NCBI GenBank assembly: GCA_031286225.1
Contig: JAITUQ010000045.1
Coordinates: 1-40,985 of the forward strand
Length of the DNA stretch: 40,985 nucleotides
From: Candidatus Methanorudis spinitermitis
Lineage (GTDB): Archaea > Methanobacteriota > Methanobacteria > Methanobacteriales > Methanobacteriaceae
Direction: 5' to 3'
Of this stretch, positions 1-8,820 are shown piece by piece. The position numbers and the translations under genes are program-made. Positions within the stretch are counted from its first letter, which is position 1. The number at the start of each line of letters is the position of its first letter. The notes under the pieces were generated by a model, which was not told the origin of the DNA, did no database searches, and was given only the letters and a program-made list of their open reading frames with translations.

Positions 1-428
1 ATCTATAAAGAAAATATTCAAAACTATAAAAGGTTTAAAAGAATATTTAACATTGCAAAACAAAAAATGGGAAATTAAACGAAAAATAAAAAATTCCAAC
101 TAAAAAATGGACAATCCCAGAATTTTTAAGTTATAAAAAAAATTAAAAAAAAACTATTTAAAAAAATGAAAATGACCATTTAGGGATTTTTAAGTTATAA
201 ATAATATTTTTTAAAAAATTGAAAAAATATTTAATAAAATACCAAATAAAAACATTTTTGACTTTAAAATGTAGTATTGCAAAAATATATAAAATATAGA
301 AAACAAAATATGATATATAATATATTTACATATGGTATGTTGTCAAACATTGAAAATTAGCTAAATATTTTAGGATAAATTCAAACAATACTATTATTCA
401 ATTTTTTCAAGTAAAATGAGGTGATTTT
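1..428. other. AT-rich intergenic region upstream of dfx
   Basis: No gene is recognisable. A 15-base string (ATTTTTAAGTTATAA) occurs at about 122-136 and 186-200, the trace of a short duplicated unit with a period near 64 bases. The right part holds the probable promoter of the superoxide reductase gene. Whether the left edge belongs to a gene outside the window cannot be told. Confidence 0.5.
279..296 (+). promoter_or_regulatory. possible BRE/TATA element for dfx
   Basis: A purine-rich stretch runs into AAATATATAAAATA, resembling an archaeal BRE plus TATA box. Transcription would start about 25 bases downstream and leave a leader of roughly 100 bases before the ATG at 429. A second AT-only candidate lies near 311-325, so the assignment is tentative. 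Confidence 0.3.
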
Positions 429-812
429 ATGACAAAACTTAATGATATATATAGATGTAATGTCTGTGGAAATATGGTTGAAATAATAAAAGAAGGTCTT
501 GGTGAATCAATAAGTTGCTGTAATCAAGAAATGGAACTTTTAGAAGAAAGACAACTTGATGTTGGACCTGAAAAACATATTCCTATTATTGAAAAAGACG
601 GAGAAAAAATTATAGTTAAAATGGGGGAAGTTCCTCACCCAATGGAAGAAGAACATTATATTTGCTTTGTTGAACTATTTGTTGGAGATAAAATTTATCG
701 TGAAACTTTAGAAGTTGGCGATGATCCAAAAGCAGTGTTTGAAGTATGTGCGGATATAGATGATGTTAAAGCTCGAGAATACTGTAGTATTCATGGACTA
801 TGGCATTCTTAA
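429..812 (+). CDS. dfx: desulfoferrodoxin (superoxide reductase)
   Basis: A 127-residue non-haem iron protein that reduces superoxide to hydrogen peroxide in the cytoplasm of anaerobes. The N-terminal desulforedoxin-like centre has Cys10, Cys13, Cys30 and Cys31. The catalytic centre II ligands are all visible: His50, His70, His76, Cys119 and His122, with the conserved Glu48-Lys49 of the EKHIP motif that assists catalysis. The length matches two-centre desulfoferrodoxins, so the protein is complete. GAGGTGAT at 418-425, three bases before the ATG, is a strong ribosome binding site and fixes the start. The gene stands alone with a T-rich stop region behind it. It implies exposure to oxygen, as in gut-wall methanogens. 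Family assignment is firm; the electron donor (rubredoxin in other organisms) is not in the window. Confidence 0.96.
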   Translation: MTKLNDIYRCNVCGNMVEIIKEGLGESISCCNQEMELLEERQLDVGPEKHIPIIEKDGEKIIVKMGEVPHPMEEEHYICFVELFVGDKIYRETLEVGDDPKAVFEVCADIDDVKAREYCSIHGLWHS

Positions 813-842
813 TTAATTTTTCCTTTTTTATTTTTTTATTTA
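813..842 (+). terminator. T-rich terminator after dfx
   Basis: Directly after the stop codon the + strand is almost pure T with runs of five to seven. Such U-tracts are sufficient for intrinsic termination by archaeal RNA polymerase. No stable hairpin is needed or seen. Confidence 0.45.
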
Positions 843-851
843 AATGTGGCT

Positions 852-909
852 AAAATCTTATTTTTCCTTTAATTAATAATAAAATATGATAAAAATCTTA
901 TTTTTCCTT
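852..909. repeat. two 18-bp identical copies, 40-bp period
   Basis: The string AAAATCTTATTTTTCCTT occurs at 852-869 and again at 892-909. Both copies contain T-runs and may add termination capacity behind dfx. It is one of many short intergenic duplications in this window. Confidence 0.6.
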
Positions 910-1034
910 GAATTTAAAATATTAATATATCATTTATTATTTTTATTTAATTAACACATGTTGAATATATTTATATGATTTTTATTTTTACTTAATTAAC
1001 AGACCTTAATTTACTTAATTCTCAATTTGATTAA

Positions 1035-1715
1035 ATGAAATCTGCAGTACTTTTTTCAGGTGGAAAGGATAGTGTAATGGCACTTTATAAAGCTCTTGAA
1101 AATGGAGATGAAGTAGCTTATCTTCTTTCCATAATATCAGAAAATGATGAATCATATATGTTTCATGTTCCTAATATTCATCTAACAGATTTAATAGCTG
1201 AAGCTATTGACATTCCAATCATCAAAGGATATAGTAAAGGAAAAAAAGAAAAAGAACTAGATGACCTTGAAAAACAATTATCAATCCTCAAAAAAAATGA
1301 TGTTGAAGCTATTTATAATGGAGCATTATATTCTAAATATCAAAAAAGAAGAATCGATGATTTATGTGAAAAACTTGGTTTAAAATCAATAGCTCCTCTT
1401 TGGCATGTTAATGAAGAGGATTACATGTATGAAATTATTAATTTAGGATTTGAAATCATTATAACTGGAGTTTCTGCAGAAGGTTTAGATAAATCATGGT
1501 TAGGTCGAAAAATAGATAAAGTAGCTATTGAAGAGTTAAAAGCTATTAATAAAAGATATGGTATTAACTTAGCTTTTGAAGGTGGAGAAGCAGAAACATT
1601 AGCTATTGATGGACCAATCTTTAAAAAAAGAATTAAAATTATTAAAGCTGAAAACCAATGGAACTTTGATAATGGGATTTTTAATATTGAAGATGTGGTT
1701 CTAGAAGATAAATAA
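1035..1715 (+). CDS. Dph6-like ATP-pyrophosphatase (diphthine--ammonia ligase family)
   Basis: A 226-residue protein of the adenine-nucleotide alpha-hydrolase superfamily. The PP-loop SGGKDS lies at residues 8-13. The family-specific blocks GVSAEGLDKSWLGR and FEGGEAETLAIDGP lie in the middle and near the C-terminus. The family (MJ0570 type in archaea) contains the enzyme that amidates diphthine on elongation factor 2, the last step of diphthamide synthesis, so that is the likely role. Length is normal for archaeal members. No good ribosome binding site precedes the ATG, so it may be read from a leaderless or short-leader transcript. It is flanked by long spacers and is probably monocistronic. 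The family is clear; the exact substrate is inferred. Confidence 0.85.
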   Translation: MKSAVLFSGGKDSVMALYKALENGDEVAYLLSIISENDESYMFHVPNIHLTDLIAEAIDIPIIKGYSKGKKEKELDDLEKQLSILKKNDVEAIYNGALYSKYQKRRIDDLCEKLGLKSIAPLWHVNEEDYMYEIINLGFEIIITGVSAEGLDKSWLGRKIDKVAIEELKAINKRYGINLAFEGGEAETLAIDGPIFKKRIKIIKAENQWNFDNGIFNIEDVVLEDK

Positions 1716-2100
1716 TTTTTTGAATTAACAAACAGATACAAATCACTATTTTATCTGAAATAGAATTTAGTACACCCAATTATAATATATTAATATTAAA
1801 ATTGCTTATTAAATTGTTATCATAATATTTAAATATTTCATCAATGAAAGATTAGTAACAGTTACCTATTGTAGTTGAATTTTGTGTGATAAAATATAAA
1901 AAATTATCAAATTTAATAGATTTTATATTGAGTTTTAAATAAATAGCAAATAATCATCTCTTTTTTATAAAAAGTGCGATAATTTTACAAAAAAACATCA
2001 ATAAAAATTCAGCTGAACATGACTTAATATTTAAGTTAAAGAAGTTCAAGATTGTTATATGAAATACTATAGAAGCCATGTTGTTTAATGGAGTATTTAG
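1716..2100. other. intergenic region
   Basis: About 385 bases without a convincing gene. A perfect short palindrome (GTAAC-A-GTTAC, 1855-1865) lies in the middle. A GGAG at 2090-2093 just before the glycosyltransferase ATG is its probable ribosome binding site. No RNA gene is seen. Confidence 0.45.
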
Positions 2101-3621
2101 ATGGAATATACACTTATGCAAATAATTACTAGCCTTTCAATTGAAATAATAATATTATCTATAATTTTTATAATAGGAATAAGTAGTTATATTGGATATT
2201 CAATTTCCTCAAAAGAGCCTGATTTAAATAGTTGGTTAAATCATAGTCAAATTTGGGGAATTATCGCAGCATCATCTTTTCTAGTTGGAATAATTTATTT
2301 AATATATTATACAAGTCAAAATGAATTTATGGTAATGTTATCAATCTTTTTTTTAATAGTAGAAGTTATTTGTATTGTATTTTGGTTTTATGATCCTTTA
2401 TTATATGTTTTGGCAGAAATCAAATTAAAAATAAAGTATAAATCCATATCTAAAGGAAATATTGCGGTTGTTAATAAAAATTATAATAATTTTGCAGTTA
2501 TTGTTTGCGCATATAATGAAGAAAAAGTTGTAGGAAATCTATTAAAGTCAATAAGTAATTTAGACTATAACAAAATGTATTATGACACATACGTAATTTG
2601 TGATAACTGTACTGATGGAACAGAAAAAGTAGTAGATTCATTTGATGTAATTAAAATGGTACGTCATGATAACATGAAAAAAGGAAAAGGATTTGCTGTG
2701 GAATGGTTTTTTAACTCTTTAAATCATGATTTAACTAAGGGAGACTGCTATGATGCATATGTAATATTAGATGCAGATAATTTAGTCAATAAAGAGTTTC
2801 TAACAAAAATGAATACTCGATTAAATAAAGGTTCAGAAGTAATTCAAGCATATTTAGGTTGTAAAAATCCAGATGACACATGGATTTCACTTTCATATTC
2901 TCTTGCATATTGGATAACCAATGATATTTTCCAAAAAGCCCATAGTACATTAGGTTTAAGTGCACAACTTGGGGGAACTGGGATGGTATTTAAAAGATCC
3001 GCAATGGATGAAATAGGTATTACAGGAGGATCTTTAACAGAAGACGTTCTATTTACAACCGAATACGTCCTTGAAAAAAATAAATCATGTTATTGGGATG
3101 ATGAAGCAAGGATAGTTGATGAAAAGCCATTGAAAATAGGAAGTTCAATAAGACAAAGAACAAGATGGATGCAAGGACATGTAAACACATGTGCCAAATA
3201 CTTCGTTCCACTTCTATGGAGCTCATTTAAAAATAGAAGTTTCCGTCAATTTGATGTAGCTTTCTACTTAATTAAACCAATATTGAACTTATTCCTATTT
3301 TTTGGGTATATAATATTAATAACTGCAAATATTTTACTACCTAATACATTTATACCATTCCAAATTTTTGTATCATGGGAATTTTTTGTGGGCTTATTAA
3401 TATTTCACATGATATTATATTCATTTATATTACACAAAGCTGGAAAATATAGATATATATTGCTGATACCCATTTTAGCAATTTACTCCTTGACATATTA
3501 TATTTCAATATTTAATGGAATTATTAAAAGAAATGAGCAGCATTGGGTTAAAACAGAACATACATGTACAGTAAATATCCATGAAAAATCTTCTAATTCT
3601 GATTTACAAAGAGGAAAATAA
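2101..3621 (+). CDS. membrane glycosyltransferase, family 2 (processive type)
   Basis: A 506-residue integral membrane GT2 enzyme. Three hydrophobic segments (about 10-35, 48-70, 76-105) precede the catalytic domain and about three follow it (395-485), the layout of cellulose/hyaluronan synthase-like enzymes. All motifs of processive GT2 enzymes are visible: the nucleotide-binding Asp168 in CDNCTDGT, the metal-binding DAD at 224-226, the catalytic-base motif TED at 313-315 and QRTRW at 352-356. It should transfer sugars from UDP- or GDP-sugars onto a growing surface polysaccharide at the cytoplasmic membrane. The sugar cannot be predicted. GGAG eight bases upstream supports the ATG. It has no polysaccharide cluster around it; remnants of repeats follow it at 3.65-4.0 kb. 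Confidence 0.88.
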   Translation: MEYTLMQIITSLSIEIIILSIIFIIGISSYIGYSISSKEPDLNSWLNHSQIWGIIAASSFLVGIIYLIYYTSQNEFMVMLSIFFLIVEVICIVFWFYDPLLYVLAEIKLKIKYKSISKGNIAVVNKNYNNFAVIVCAYNEEKVVGNLLKSISNLDYNKMYYDTYVICDNCTDGTEKVVDSFDVIKMVRHDNMKKGKGFAVEWFFNSLNHDLTKGDCYDAYVILDADNLVNKEFLTKMNTRLNKGSEVIQAYLGCKNPDDTWISLSYSLAYWITNDIFQKAHSTLGLSAQLGGTGMVFKRSAMDEIGITGGSLTEDVLFTTEYVLEKNKSCYWDDEARIVDEKPLKIGSSIRQRTRWMQGHVNTCAKYFVPLLWSSFKNRSFRQFDVAFYLIKPILNLFLFFGYIILITANILLPNTFIPFQIFVSWEFFVGLLIFHMILYSFILHKAGKYRYILLIPILAIYSLTYYISIFNGIIKRNEQHWVKTEHTCTVNIHEKSSNSDLQRGK

Positions 3622-3648
3622 CTAACTTAATAAGTTACATCTTTAAGA

Positions 3649-3750
3649 GTGTCAAAAAGTGTGGAACTTTTTGAAAAAATTTGATTTTTATTTATAATCA
3701 TTTATAAGTAAACTTGAAAATTTTAGAAAAAACTCCACAAAAATTTACAC
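3649..3750. repeat. imperfect inverted repeat, small MITE-like element
   Basis: Arms of about 35 bases at 3649-3683 and 3716-3750 face each other. Both begin GTGT and contain TGTGGA followed by T-runs, with roughly two thirds of positions paired. The centre is 32 bases. This looks like the joined ends of an insertion sequence or a tiny non-autonomous element, but no target duplication is evident. It could also be the terminator hairpin of the glycosyltransferase gene 30 bases upstream. Confidence 0.4.
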
Positions 3751-3830
3751 CTTCCATAATTAATAATTTTATTATAGTCTAAAGCAATATTTTTCATTAT
3801 AAATATTATTTTTCGCAAAAAATTAATGCT

Positions 3831-3990
3831 CTTTTATAGTCGATGATTCTTTAAATTTCATCTTACTATATCAAAGATGAGCATGATTATTATTATATTA
3901 ATTATGTCAATATGCATTTTAATTGTTCAATATTTAATAAAACTTAAGCGTTTATATTCTCTATTGAATTTATACCAGTAACTTTTCATG
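3831..3990 (-). repeat. dispersed repeat copy A with decayed coding traces
   Basis: About 160 bases closely match 38238-38395 in the same orientation. On the minus strand both copies hold the end of one reading frame (containing SYWY, then LSFIK, then a stop). About 100 bases later comes a new ATG (here at 3861, MKFKESSTIKEH then stop). In copy B the second frame continues further. I read this as a fragment of a multicopy, mobile or duplicated gene pair that has decayed. The family is not recognised. Confidence 0.7.
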
Positions 3991-4170
3991 AGCGAAAATT
4001 AATTCTCCAAATATTATCTAGATTTTAAAATTTTTAATTTTAAAATTAGCTATTTTCATGAAAAATTAACTACTTAAATTTTTAATATTTATTTCAATAT
4101 TTATAATATCATTAAAAAATAGTTTGAAAATTATCATGATATTTTTAGTTTATTTAATTAAAAATAGCTA

Positions 4171-4731
4171 TCATAATTTTGATGGTATCTCTTTTTGAAA
4201 GAATTTATTAATTTGATTTTTGTATTTACCAATACCTTCTTCATTAACTATAATATAATCAGAAGTACTAATTACTGTACCAATACCAAAGTCAAGTTCT
4301 CTTTCATCTCTCTTGTGAAAGTCTTCAATATGAATAGAATCATCGGATCTCTTTCTATTTTTCAATCGATTAAATCTTGTCTTTGGAGATGAAAATATTG
4401 AAAGTAAAACAAAGTTTTTAAAGTATTTTTTTAATAATTTAACTTCATATGGACTTCTAATTCCATCCACGACAAAAACAGGTCCTTTTTTGTAGTTTTT
4501 ATTAGATTTAAATAATTTTCTTATTTTTACAATTGTAAACTTAGCTACCACATATTGACCATGCTCTTTTCTTAAGTTAACAGCCACAGTTCCAGAATCT
4601 TCATTTCTTTTTTCAGCTTCTTCTCTTATAATATCTCCCATTTTAACAACATAAACTCCATATTTTTTAGATATATTAGAAACTAAACTTTTACCTGATC
4701 CTGGTAAACCTGAAACACCAATAACTTTCAT
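4171..4731 (-). CDS. UPF0200-family P-loop nucleotide kinase-like protein
   Basis: A 186-residue cytoplasmic P-loop protein. Walker A GLPGSGKS is at residues 7-14; VFVVDGIRSPYEV in the middle resembles the Walker B region, and RRDE/RSDD-type charged motifs follow. The family (UPF0200, annotated in archaea as AAA-family or dephospho-CoA-kinase-like) has the NMP-kinase fold but no firmly known substrate. I place the start at the ATG 4731: GTGA lies six bases upstream, and an in-frame GTG at 4740 overlaps that site and is a less likely start. It lies 232 bases downstream of the CoA ligase on the same strand. That makes a CoA-related role tempting but unproven, since archaeal dephospho-CoA kinase is known to be a different (DUF359) family. 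Confidence 0.8.
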   Translation of the reverse strand: MKVIGVSGLPGSGKSLVSNISKKYGVYVVKMGDIIREEAEKRNEDSGTVAVNLRKEHGQYVVAKFTIVKIRKLFKSNKNYKKGPVFVVDGIRSPYEVKLLKKYFKNFVLLSIFSSPKTRFNRLKNRKRSDDSIHIEDFHKRDERELDFGIGTVISTSDYIIVNEEGIGKYKNQINKFFQKEIPSKL

Positions 4732-4797
4732 GAAATTCACTTGCTTTTTTCAATTAAAATTAGAATAATTATTTATTATACAATAAATTTTAAATGA

Positions 4798-4871
4798 TAA
4801 TTATGAAATTTTTAAAATAATAATATACAATATTTTTAAAAAATAATTTATGACATTTTTAAAATAATAAT
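4798..4871. repeat. two imperfect copies, about 47-bp period
   Basis: TAATTATGAAATTTTTAAAA at 4798 and a near copy at 4844 are followed by the same AT-rich tail. They lie between the two CoA-region genes. No function is visible. Confidence 0.45.
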
Positions 4872-4963
4872 TATGGTATTCAACTATTTAATTATAAGGA
4901 AATAATTGTTTATAATATTCAAAAAAATTTAAAATAATTATGATATTTAATTATTAAAAGCAA

Positions 4964-5695
4964 TTATTTTAATTTAATATATTCCAATGATCTTTTCAAA
5001 TTTTCTTCATTTGAAAAATTAGATATAATCTTTTTTAAATATTCATCATCTTTTTTTTTAAATTCCTTAGCTATTTCAATCATTAAAGGAATAGCTCTTA
5101 TAATATTATCAACAATTGTAATATCAGCCATTTGCGCGGTTCTAGATAATGGATTCAAATCAATAGCTATTACTTTCTTACCACTATTAACCAATATTTC
5201 TGTTCTATCTCCATCTTCTAAAGATACTAAAACAAGATCTGCACTATAAGTCCCATTTTTACTTGCTGTAGCTCTTGAAGATTCTATTCCACCAATAAAT
5301 AATAATTCATCATCATTTGAACCTAAAACATGAATTCCTCTTTTTTTAAAAAGATTTTTTATTTTTTTCACTCTTTTATCAGTTCTATAGAATAAATTGA
5401 TTTCAATTTTTCCATTTAATACACAGGACAAATTTATTATATCATCGATAGCTAATGCTATAGAATTTCCATTCACTGATATTACAGGATTTTTTGCAAG
5501 AATAAAAGTAGCCACAGCAGTTTTAATAGCTTCATAAGCAGCAGCTATTGTTTCCTCCCCAATTAAATAATCAAAAGCTTCTCCTCTTCCATGAGCTATC
5601 ATTCCTGAATCCGCCAAGTATCCTTCATCATGAGCTTTTTTTATTTTTTCTCTTAAAACCAGTGATTCATATCGAGGATGATTTTTAGGTATCAT
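4964..5695 (-). CDS. 4-phosphopantoate--beta-alanine ligase (phosphopantothenate synthetase)
   Basis: A 243-residue enzyme of the archaeal DUF137/PPS family. It joins 4-phosphopantoate and beta-alanine with ATP to form 4-phosphopantothenate, replacing the bacterial PanC/PanK route to coenzyme A. The N-terminal signature [16 protein letters not shown] is characteristic, as are [20 protein letters not shown], the VNGN strand and the [19 protein letters not shown] block near residues 180-197. Length is normal and the ATG at 5695 begins the conserved region directly. The next gene on this strand is a P-loop kinase-like protein. Function is confident on family grounds. Confidence 0.92.
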   Translation of the reverse strand: MIPKNHPRYESLVLREKIKKAHDEGYLADSGMIAHGRGEAFDYLIGEETIAAAYEAIKTAVATFILAKNPVISVNGNSIALAIDDIINLSCVLNGKIEINLFYRTDKRVKKIKNLFKKRGIHVLGSNDDELLFIGGIESSRATASKNGTYSADLVLVSLEDGDRTEILVNSGKKVIAIDLNPLSRTAQMADITIVDNIIRAIPLMIEIAKEFKKKDDEYLKKIISNFSNEENLKRSLEYIKLK

Positions 5696-6038
5696 ATTAT
5701 AAATAAATACAAATGATATTAATAAATTTATTGAAATTACTTTAGAAATTATTAATCAATATTATAAATCTTATTATTAAATATAATTTTCAGTTATTTA
5801 ATAAATATTTTTAAAAAAAAAAATCATTTTTATTTTAATTATTTCTTTTTAATAAATCTTAATTAATCTCAAAGCTATTTAGAATAATTTATTTATTAAT
5901 TTAATATTCATAAAAATTATTTATAATATGATATATAAATCAATACAAAATAATTAATTAGTTTATAATTATTAAATAATTAAGTAGTTAATAATTATTT
6001 CTTATAAAAAAATTTGATAAATTTATTAAAGTGATTTA
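5696..6038. other. divergent intergenic region with an 11-bp inverted repeat
   Basis: This spacer separates the divergent CoA ligase and the small membrane protein and must carry both promoters. A perfect inverted repeat (ATAATTATTAA, arms 5965-5975 and 5988-5998, 12-base spacer) ends 41 bases before the ATG at 6039. It could be an operator or a leader hairpin, though in DNA this AT-rich chance palindromes are common. GTGAT at 6031-6035 is the ribosome binding site of the downstream gene. Confidence 0.4.
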
Positions 6039-6242
6039 ATGGCTGAAAATGAGAGAGATATTCCAATTAGAACAAAAAGTAGACTAAACAAAACAGGAAT
6101 TTTTATTGGGATACTGTTAGTATTATTTGCTTTTTTATGGATAGCTTCTAAATTAGGATTGATTCCTTCAATATTTTTTAATTTATGGCCACAAATTATC
6201 TTAATAATTATTGGAATCTTTATTTTGTATAAATCATTATAG
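6039..6242 (+). CDS. small two-helix membrane protein
   Basis: A 67-residue protein. A short charged, Lys/Arg-rich N-terminus (about 20 residues) is followed by two hydrophobic helices at about 20-38 and 43-64, joined by a Pro-containing turn and a NLWP motif. The pattern, with a Trp-Pro at the start of the second helix, resembles the small LiaF/PspC-like TM region families (DUF5668 type), a tentative match. A GTGAT ribosome binding site four bases upstream and the sensible protein sequence make it a real gene despite its size. It precedes the M42 peptidase by 227 bases, so they need not be cotranscribed. No function can be assigned. Confidence 0.7.
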   Translation: MAENERDIPIRTKSRLNKTGIFIGILLVLFAFLWIASKLGLIPSIFFNLWPQIILIIIGIFILYKSL

Positions 6243-6299
6243 CTAATTATATTTATTAAAATAATTATTTTAATAAAAATTTTATTTTTAAAAAATATT

Positions 6300-6445
6300 A
6301 TAATTATTAAAATCAAAATGATTAAAAAAAAAATCTTTATTCTTAAAAGCAATACTTTTATAAAAATCAAAATGATTAAAAAAAATATTAAGATATTTTA
6401 TTAAAATAATTATTTAAAAAAATCTTTTATTCTTAAAATTAATTG
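6300..6445. repeat. intergenic duplicated AT-rich unit
   Basis: AAAATCAAAATGATTAAAAA occurs near 6309 and 6364. A following segment containing TTATTCTTAAAA occurs at about 6338 and 6427. The region is a partly scrambled duplication between the small membrane protein and the aminopeptidase. Confidence 0.45.
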
Positions 6446-6469
6446 CTAACTTTTTTATATGGTGAAAAT

Positions 6470-7498
6470 ATGACATTAATGAAAAATCTCTCAATAACTC
6501 CAGGAATATCTGGTTTTGAAGGAAAAATTGTAGATATTATTAAAAAAGAGCTAAAAGACCATGTTGATGAAATTCAAGATGATCTTATGGGTAATGTAAT
6601 AGCTATTAAAAAAGGTGAAGAAAAAGCTACTAAAGTAATGTTAGCTGCACACATGGATGAAATTGGTTTAATGGTTCGGCATATAGATAAAAAAGGATTC
6701 ATCTACTTTACAAAAATTGGAGGAATCAATGATCAAATGTTACTAAACCAAACCATGATTATTCATAGTAAAAATGGAGATATAACTGGAGTAATTGGTT
6801 CTAAACCACCACATGTAATGAAAGCTTCTGAAAAGAAAAAAGTTATTGAATATGATTCTATGTTCATAGATATTGGTGTTTTCTCAAAAAAAGAAGCTGA
6901 AAAATTGATTTCTGTTGGAGATCCAATAAGTTTTAAATCTAGCTTTGAAGAATTTCCAAATGATTTAATAATGGGTAAAGCTTTGGATAATCGAATTGGA
7001 TGTTATATAATGATTGAAACCTTGAAGCGTGTGAATTCTAAAGCTACTGTATATGGTGTAGGAACTGTTCAAGAAGAAGTTGGTTTAAAAGGAGCCAAAA
7101 CATCTGCATTTAAATTAAATCCAGATATGGCATTTGCCCTTGATGTTACAATAGCTGGAGATCATCCAGGAATTAAAGAAGATAAAACTCCTGCAAAAAT
7201 AGGTAAAGGTCCAGCTATTATTTTAGTAGATGCAAGTGGAAGAGGAATAATAACTCCTGAAAAGATAAAGAATCTTTTAATTTCCACGTCAAATGAATGC
7301 GAAATACCTTATCAACTAGAAGTTAGTGAAGGTGGAACAACTGATGGAACAGTTATTCAATTAACAAGAGAGGGAATCCCTACTGGAGTTGTATCTGTTC
7401 CTACAAGATATATTCACACAACAGTTAGTATAGCTAGCATGAAAGATATAGAAAATACCATTAATTTGCTAGTTAAAACAATTGATACATTGCAATAA
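6470..7498 (+). CDS. M42 family metallo-aminopeptidase (TET/endoglucanase-like)
   Basis: A 342-residue cytoplasmic peptidase of family M42 (tetrahedral aminopeptidase, glutamyl aminopeptidase and former 'endoglucanase M' group). These form large dodecamers that trim peptides after proteasomal cleavage. The dinuclear metal site is complete: His61 and Asp63 in AAHMDEIG, Asp173 in ALDNRIG, catalytic Glu202 and ligand Glu203 in QEEVG, Asp225 in ALDVT and His316 in RYIHTTVS. The start is the ATG at 6470, preceded by GGTGA at 6461-6465. An in-frame TTG at 6443 would add a nine-residue tail not expected in the family. Side-chain specificity is not predictable from sequence. Confidence 0.93.
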   Translation: MTLMKNLSITPGISGFEGKIVDIIKKELKDHVDEIQDDLMGNVIAIKKGEEKATKVMLAAHMDEIGLMVRHIDKKGFIYFTKIGGINDQMLLNQTMIIHSKNGDITGVIGSKPPHVMKASEKKKVIEYDSMFIDIGVFSKKEAEKLISVGDPISFKSSFEEFPNDLIMGKALDNRIGCYIMIETLKRVNSKATVYGVGTVQEEVGLKGAKTSAFKLNPDMAFALDVTIAGDHPGIKEDKTPAKIGKGPAIILVDASGRGIITPEKIKNLLISTSNECEIPYQLEVSEGGTTDGTVIQLTREGIPTGVVSVPTRYIHTTVSIASMKDIENTINLLVKTIDTLQ

Positions 7499-7698
7499 TC
7501 ATTAGCTATTTTTTAGTGATTTTTATACAATTGGAAACTTAACTCTTGTAATTTTCACACTAAATAAGGCATAAACTTGACGATTTTACAATTTACAAAA
7601 ATATTTCATTAGTCAAAGCATGAAAAAATGGGTTTTGCGTAGAATCAAGATTGCAGAAAAAACATTTGTAGTTGTAATATAAATGATGGAAAACAATT

Positions 7699-8739
7699 AT
7701 GATTCTAAAAAATGTTGAAGCAATTCCTACAACTGATCCCAGTGGGTTAATAAAGATACGTGATAGTATATATGCTGCTGATTTGTTTACTGTTGCTACA
7801 TCTCACCTTAAGCTTTTTTCGTGGTTAAATCTTAAATCACCGAGTATTAGTGAAATATGTACTGAATTTCGAATTAAAGAGAGACCAGCAGATGTTATGC
7901 TTACTCTTTTAAAATCATACAAGTTAATAACTGAGAAGCTTGGCAGGTTTTATTTAACAGAACTTGCACAGGAACATTTAGTTGATTCTGCAGAGTGGTG
8001 TTTAGAACCATATATCGCATCACAAAAAAACCGTTCTGCTTGTTTAGATATGTTGAAGGTTTTACAAACAGGAAAGCCAATTAATTGGTGTGGAGAAAAG
8101 GATGAAAATGAGTGGGCAATTGCTATGGAAAAAGAAGAATTTGCTGAATCATTTACATCTGCGATGGACAGCAGAGGAGCATATCTAGCACCGGCTTTTG
8201 CAAGAAGTGTAGATTTTTCAGAGTATAACAGACTTTTAGATATAGGTGGTGCATCGGGGATTTATTCAGCAGCAGTAGTTCAAAAACATGGACACATGAC
8301 AGCTTCGGTATTGGAAAAGCCACCAGTTGACAAAGTCACTAGATACTCAGTTAATAAAAGGAAAATAGCTGATAGGTTGAGTGTTATTGCTGGTGATATG
8401 TTTAAGGAAGATCTTCCGAAAGGTTTTGATGCTCATCTTTATTCAAATGTTCTTCACGACTGGGATACTAGCGATGTTAAAATACTGCTTAAAAAATCAT
8501 ATGATAGTTTATTACCAGGAGGTATACTCTTGATACATGATGCCCATATTAATGCTGAAAAAACTGGACCTATTGAAATAGCAGAATATTCTGTACTATT
8601 AATGAGTTCAACAAGAGGAAAATGCTATTCTGTGAAAGAAATGGAGGACATGCTAATTAGTGCAGGATTTTTAAAAATTGAGGTCATACCAACGGTTGCA
8701 AAAAGAAGTGTAATTAAAGCGAAGAAACCCAATGCATAA
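7699..8739 (+). CDS. SAM-dependent O-methyltransferase, COMT-like (methyltransferase_2)
   Basis: A 346-residue protein with the two-domain architecture of plant/bacterial small-molecule O-methyltransferases. An N-terminal winged-helix dimerisation domain (about 20-100) is followed by a Rossmann SAM domain with motif I LLDIGGASGIYS near residue 180. A SNVLHDWD block near 250 carries the His-Asp expected around the catalytic base, and LLPGGILLIHDA follows. The substrate is unknown; relatives act on phenolics, indoles and polyketide-like compounds. The gene looks foreign: base use is less AT-skewed than in its neighbours, the hexamer TAGCTA that fills neighbouring genes is absent, and the family is mostly bacterial. 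No biosynthetic partner lies next to it. The ribosome binding site before the ATG is weak. Confidence 0.85.
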   Translation: MILKNVEAIPTTDPSGLIKIRDSIYAADLFTVATSHLKLFSWLNLKSPSISEICTEFRIKERPADVMLTLLKSYKLITEKLGRFYLTELAQEHLVDSAEWCLEPYIASQKNRSACLDMLKVLQTGKPINWCGEKDENEWAIAMEKEEFAESFTSAMDSRGAYLAPAFARSVDFSEYNRLLDIGGASGIYSAAVVQKHGHMTASVLEKPPVDKVTRYSVNKRKIADRLSVIAGDMFKEDLPKGFDAHLYSNVLHDWDTSDVKILLKKSYDSLLPGGILLIHDAHINAEKTGPIEIAEYSVLLMSSTRGKCYSVKEMEDMLISAGFLKIEVIPTVAKRSVIKAKKPNA

Positions 8740-8820
8740 TAAATTATGGATAGTTTAAAGAAAAACTTATTTAAAAATGCAAATAAAGTTTTATAATTTA
8801 ATGCTACATTTAAATTATAT

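Noticed and set aside
4732..4740. Upstream GTG start for the UPF0200 gene
   Set aside because: The GTG forms the ribosome binding site (GTGA) of the ATG at 4731, which begins the family-typical MKVIGVSG.
6026..6370. 114-residue minus-strand frame opposite the small membrane protein
   Set aside because: Poly-Ile/Lys/Asn composition from AT-rich repeats, antisense to a better supported gene with a ribosome binding site.
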